This document shows positions 6,052 to 8,235 of a stretch of DNA of 8,235 bases, one piece after another. The stretch's first letter is position 1, and every line of letters starts with the position of its first letter. Source of the stretch: Pseudomonadota bacterium (lineage in GTDB: Bacteria; Pseudomonadota; Gammaproteobacteria; Pseudomonadales; UBA5518). Location of the stretch: NCBI GenBank assembly GCA_022705125.1, contig JAKJFB010000113.1, forward strand, positions 1 to 8,235, written 5' to 3'. Below the pieces are notes generated by a model. The model did not search any database and had not been told where the DNA came from. It worked only from the letters and a program-made list of their open reading frames with translations. Both the position numbers and the translations under genes were made by a program.

Positions 6052-6073
6052 GTCCGGCTGAAGCCGGACCTGC
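6052..6073 (-). repeat. REP-like palindrome, copy 6 (head GCAG)
   Basis: On the minus strand, head GCAG (6073-6070) is followed by GTC-CGGC-TTCA-GCCG-GAC with a perfect 8 base-pair stem. The TGA stop of the LuxR-type regulator (6077-6075) is one base before the head. Copies 1, 3 and 6 are therefore each fused to or abut the 3' end of a gene, with the head towards the gene. Confidence 0.78.
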
Positions 6074-6074
6074 G

Positions 6075-7181
6075 TCAGCCCCACACGGTATTCAGCGTGC
6101 CGAGGATATGGCTCACCAGCTGGGGCTGCCGGTGTATCCCGGTGCGAGAAAAAATCGAGGCCAGCTGGGCCCGGGCAGTGTAGCGCGAGATGCCGAGCGA
6201 CACCGCGGCATCGTTGAGGCTCTCGCCCTTCACCAGCCGCACCGCCAGCGCGGCCTCGGCGCGCGTCAGTCCGAACAGCTCGATCAGCGCCGCGTCGGTC
6301 ACGTCCGGCGTGTGGCTGGCATCGCGCACCAGCACGACTACCGTCGCCGAGGCCTTTTCCTCCAGCCCCGGGCGGGCGCGCGAGGGGCGCGCCAGCACGC
6401 TCCAGAAGCGTTCGCCGTTGCCGCGACGCACCTTGATCGCCTGCTCCTTCGCCATCGCCGTCGCATCGTTCCTGAAGCGCGTGAGCAGCACGCGCAGGTT
6501 GCGGTCGTCCTTCGCCTCGTTGCAGTGCAGCACGCCAGCGCGCAAGTGGAACCCGTCGCGATCCAGCAGCAGGCGGTCCGCGACCATGTTCTTCACCAGC
6601 ACGCGGCCGCTGTCGTCGAGCACCATCGAGCCGATCGCGAGCTGCCCCGCGGTCTCGTCGAGCACGCTCAGCTGGTATTGCTGCAACGCGATGCGCGCGT
6701 AGATCGCGATCGCGGTGCGCAGGCGCGGGACCAGGGCATCGAACACCCTGCGTTCGCGCTCGCCGAAGGACGGCTCGCCGTCGATGCGCGCCCCGCGCAG
6801 CCGGAAGGTCATGCCGGTGCGCGGCTCGAGCAGATCCACGCCGATCAGGTCGGTCGCCTTGCTGTAGTGCCTGATGTACCCGTAGTACTCGGGGTATCTG
6901 GCCTTCAGCTCGCGCTCGGCAAGGATGCAGACCTTGCCCTCGGGCAGCTCCAGGAACGGCGAATCGCGGTAGTGGCGCTGCTGCAGCGCGGCCATCGCGG
7001 CGTTGTTGTCGGGACTCGCTATCAGCACGCCGGCATCCCCCTCGCGCGGCTTGCGCAGCACCATGGTGCAGTGATGGCAGGGCACGTGGTGCTCCATCGC
7101 CTCGAGGAACGCGAGCCACGGCGGGTCGTCGAGAATGCTCGCGTAGAGCGTGTCGAGCAGCCGATCCGGTGCGCGCGCCAT
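6075..7181 (-). CDS. LuxR-family helix-turn-helix transcriptional regulator
   Basis: This regulator has 368 residues and a C-terminal LuxR/GerE DNA-binding domain at about 303-362. The 'FGLTRAEAALAVRLVKGESLNDAAVSLGISRYTARAQLASIFSRTGI' pattern holds the scaffold helix, the turn and the recognition helix. The N-terminal 300 residues look like a small-molecule sensing region. Residues 1-170 are mixed helix and strand, and 'GQLAIGSMVLDDSGRVLVKNMVADRLL' at 179-205 resembles a PAS-like fold. There is no receiver aspartate pattern and no recognisable acyl-homoserine-lactone domain, so it is probably neither a response regulator nor a classical quorum sensor. The ATG at 7181 has only a weak upstream GGAA. 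The gene is divergent from the LuxC-family gene (132 bases), the usual arrangement for a local regulator, and the SnoaL-like and dehydrogenase genes follow downstream. The ligand is unknown. Confidence 0.9.
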   Translation of the reverse strand: MARAPDRLLDTLYASILDDPPWLAFLEAMEHHVPCHHCTMVLRKPREGDAGVLIASPDNNAAMAALQQRHYRDSPFLELPEGKVCILAERELKARYPEYYGYIRHYSKATDLIGVDLLEPRTGMTFRLRGARIDGEPSFGERERRVFDALVPRLRTAIAIYARIALQQYQLSVLDETAGQLAIGSMVLDDSGRVLVKNMVADRLLLDRDGFHLRAGVLHCNEAKDDRNLRVLLTRFRNDATAMAKEQAIKVRRGNGERFWSVLARPSRARPGLEEKASATVVVLVRDASHTPDVTDAALIELFGLTRAEAALAVRLVKGESLNDAAVSLGISRYTARAQLASIFSRTGIHRQPQLVSHILGTLNTVWG

Positions 7182-7313
7182 GGGTGAGCCGTTCCGTTTG
7201 CCTGAATCTGTCGCGCCAGATCGTAGTACATTTGACGGATGTCGGGGCAGCCCGCCGTGCGCATACTGACCGGGCGCCACAAGACACCGACACCGGCCAG
7301 GAGGAGTCATCCC
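7182..7313. promoter_or_regulatory. Divergent control region between the LuxR-type regulator and the acyl-CoA reductase
   Basis: This 132-base spacer must carry both start sites. It contains a short dyad, ACAT-N7-ATGT, at 7228-7242, a possible operator half-site pair for the regulator. TTGACG lies within the same stretch (7232-7237) but has no -10 box at 16-18 bases, and TACGAT on the minus strand has no good -35. The promoters cannot be placed with confidence. Confidence 0.4.
7299..7306 (+). promoter_or_regulatory. Strong ribosome binding site of the luxC-like gene
   Basis: AGGAGGAG lies 7 bases before the ATG at 7314 and decides that start over the in-frame ATG four codons later (7326). 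It is the strongest site of this kind in the window, which suggests that the reductase is well translated when its mRNA is made. Confidence 0.7.
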
Positions 7314-8235
7314 ATGCAGGAATCCATGCGCGTCCCGTTCGTGCTGCGCGGCGAGATCATCGACGACTGCACGGTGGAGCATGGCGGCCGCCACGGCCAG
7401 GCCCGCTTCCTCACGCCCGACATCGAATCCGCGCTCGGCAGGCTGCCGCTGCGCGAACCCTCGCGCATGGCCGACCTCTACTCGCTCACGATGGACGAGA
7501 TCGTCGGGTACCTCGCGCGCCTCGGCAAGGCGCTCGACGTGCGCACCAACAGGCACATGCAGGAAGCCTTCGCGTTGTCGTGCCGCACCTCGGGCCTGTC
7601 CGAACCGATCCTGCGCTACTACTACGAACTGATCCCGCAGTCCTTCGAACCTGCCGTGGTACGCGAGATGGCCGAGCGGCTGGTCGGCATCGACTACCTC
7701 GAGGGCTGGGTGGAACAAGCCTCCGCGCTGCACACCGGCGTTCCGACGCGCGTGCGTGCCTTCGGGGCGCGCTGCGTGCACGTGATCGCGGGCAACGTGC
7801 CGATGGTCAGCGTGGGCACGGTCGTGCGCAACGCCTTCACGCGCTCCGACGCGATCATCAAGACGCCCTCGAACGACCCGCTCACCGCCACGGCGATCGC
7901 GCGCACCATGGTCGAGATGGACCGGGACCACCCGCTCACCCGGCACATGAGCGTGGTCTACTGGAAGGGCGGCGACGAGAGCGTGGAGAGGGAGATATAC
8001 GACCCGCGCGGCGTCGAGAAGATCGTGGCCTGGGGCGGCTTTGCCAGCATCAAGCACGTCACGCGCTACCTGCAGCCGGGCCTCGACCTGATCACGCTCG
8101 ATCCCAAGCACAGCTCGACGATCATCGGCCGCGAAGCCTTCGCCGACGACGTGACGCTGGAATCGGTGGCGCGACGCCTGGCGCTCGACATCGGCGCGAT
8201 GAACCAGGAAGGCTGCGTCAACGCGCGCGTGGTGT
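7314..8235 (+). CDS. luxC: LuxC-family long-chain fatty acyl-CoA reductase (partial, first 307 residues)
   Basis: This gene runs off the right edge; LuxC proteins are about 480 residues, so roughly two thirds is present. The family reduces fatty acyl-CoA or acyl-enzyme to fatty aldehyde with NADPH, through a cysteine thioester. Visible landmarks are 'HVIAGNVPMVSVGTVVRNAF' (AGNVP at 159-163), 'IIKTPSNDPLTATAIA' (K183) and 'AWGGFASIKH' (WGG at 240-242). The catalytic segment NQEGCVNARV follows, with Cys301 corresponding to Cys286 of Vibrio harveyi LuxC. The fold is related to aldehyde dehydrogenases. Outside luminous bacteria, LuxC homologues are found beside acyl-protein synthetase (LuxE-like), aldehyde dehydrogenase or SDR genes, and serve aldehyde or wax-ester metabolism or degradation of cyclic compounds. 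The divergent LuxR-type gene is the probable regulator. The symbol names the family; luminescence is not implied. Confidence 0.9.
   Translation, partial: MQESMRVPFVLRGEIIDDCTVEHGGRHGQARFLTPDIESALGRLPLREPSRMADLYSLTMDEIVGYLARLGKALDVRTNRHMQEAFALSCRTSGLSEPILRYYYELIPQSFEPAVVREMAERLVGIDYLEGWVEQASALHTGVPTRVRAFGARCVHVIAGNVPMVSVGTVVRNAFTRSDAIIKTPSNDPLTATAIARTMVEMDRDHPLTRHMSVVYWKGGDESVEREIYDPRGVEKIVAWGGFASIKHVTRYLQPGLDLITLDPKHSSTIIGREAFADDVTLESVARRLALDIGAMNQEGCVNARVV

Noticed and set aside
7232..7266. TTGACG as -35 of the luxC-like gene promoter
   Set aside because: The nearest -10-like hexamer (CATACT) is 24 bases away, far from the required 16-18.
5599..7293. A 564-residue minus-strand reading overlapping the LuxR-type gene
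   Set aside because: Only its last 123 residues look like protein (the SnoaL-like gene). The rest is arginine- and alanine-rich shadow of the regulator in another frame, and a good ribosome binding site precedes the ATG at 5970.
7182..8111. Open frame on the minus strand running through the luxC-like gene into the LuxR-type gene
   Set aside because: Long antisense open frames are expected in high-GC coding DNA. The region has convincing LuxC motifs on the plus strand, and the regulator has a natural ATG at 7181.

Overview
The window is high-GC (roughly two thirds G+C by eye), densely coded bacterial chromosome, most like a free-living, metabolically versatile gammaproteobacterium. The hints are a DUF485/ActP acetate-uptake pair, a LuxR-type regulator divergent from a LuxC-family acyl-CoA reductase, and GTAG-headed REP palindromes of the kind known from Pseudomonas, Stenotrophomonas and relatives. 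The genus cannot be fixed from the sequence. No rRNA, tRNA, CRISPR array, insertion sequence or phage gene is visible.

Left part (1-2318), all on the minus strand. In transcription order: a secreted DUF3313 protein (2318-1644), a RimJ/RimL-like GNAT acetyltransferase (1572-967), a small single-domain cupin (877-539) with its own candidate promoter, and the N-terminal part of a 3-hydroxyisobutyrate dehydrogenase-like oxidoreductase (504 to beyond base 1). The last two are probably co-transcribed.

Middle (2319-4478). A 148-base divergent spacer leads into a plus-strand two-gene operon. It encodes a DUF485 membrane protein (2467-2889) and an ActP-like sodium:solute symporter (2892-4460), the usual pairing for acetate and short monocarboxylate uptake. 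The first gene has no visible Shine-Dalgarno sequence and may be leaderless. actP converges on the next gene with only 17 bases between the stop codons, and a REP-like palindrome fills that gap.

Right part (4478-8235). Three minus-strand genes lie in the order LuxR-type regulator (7181-6075), SnoaL/NTF2-like protein (5970-5599) and short-chain dehydrogenase (5398-4478). A LuxC-family fatty acyl-CoA reductase (7314 to beyond 8235) is transcribed divergently from the regulator. A plausible reading is a regulated unit for acyl-CoA, aldehyde or hydroxy-compound metabolism; no lux luciferase genes are visible.

The most distinctive feature is a family of six short palindromes between 4457 and 6073. 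They share an 18-base GTC-N4-TTCA-N4'-GAC hairpin plan, and most carry a GTAG-like head. The stems differ between copies but stay paired because both arms changed together. Two genes, actP and the SnoaL-like gene, take their TAG stop codon from the GTAG head, and the regulator ends one base before a third head. Two copies form an inverted doublet (BIME-like) around a third, unrelated hairpin.
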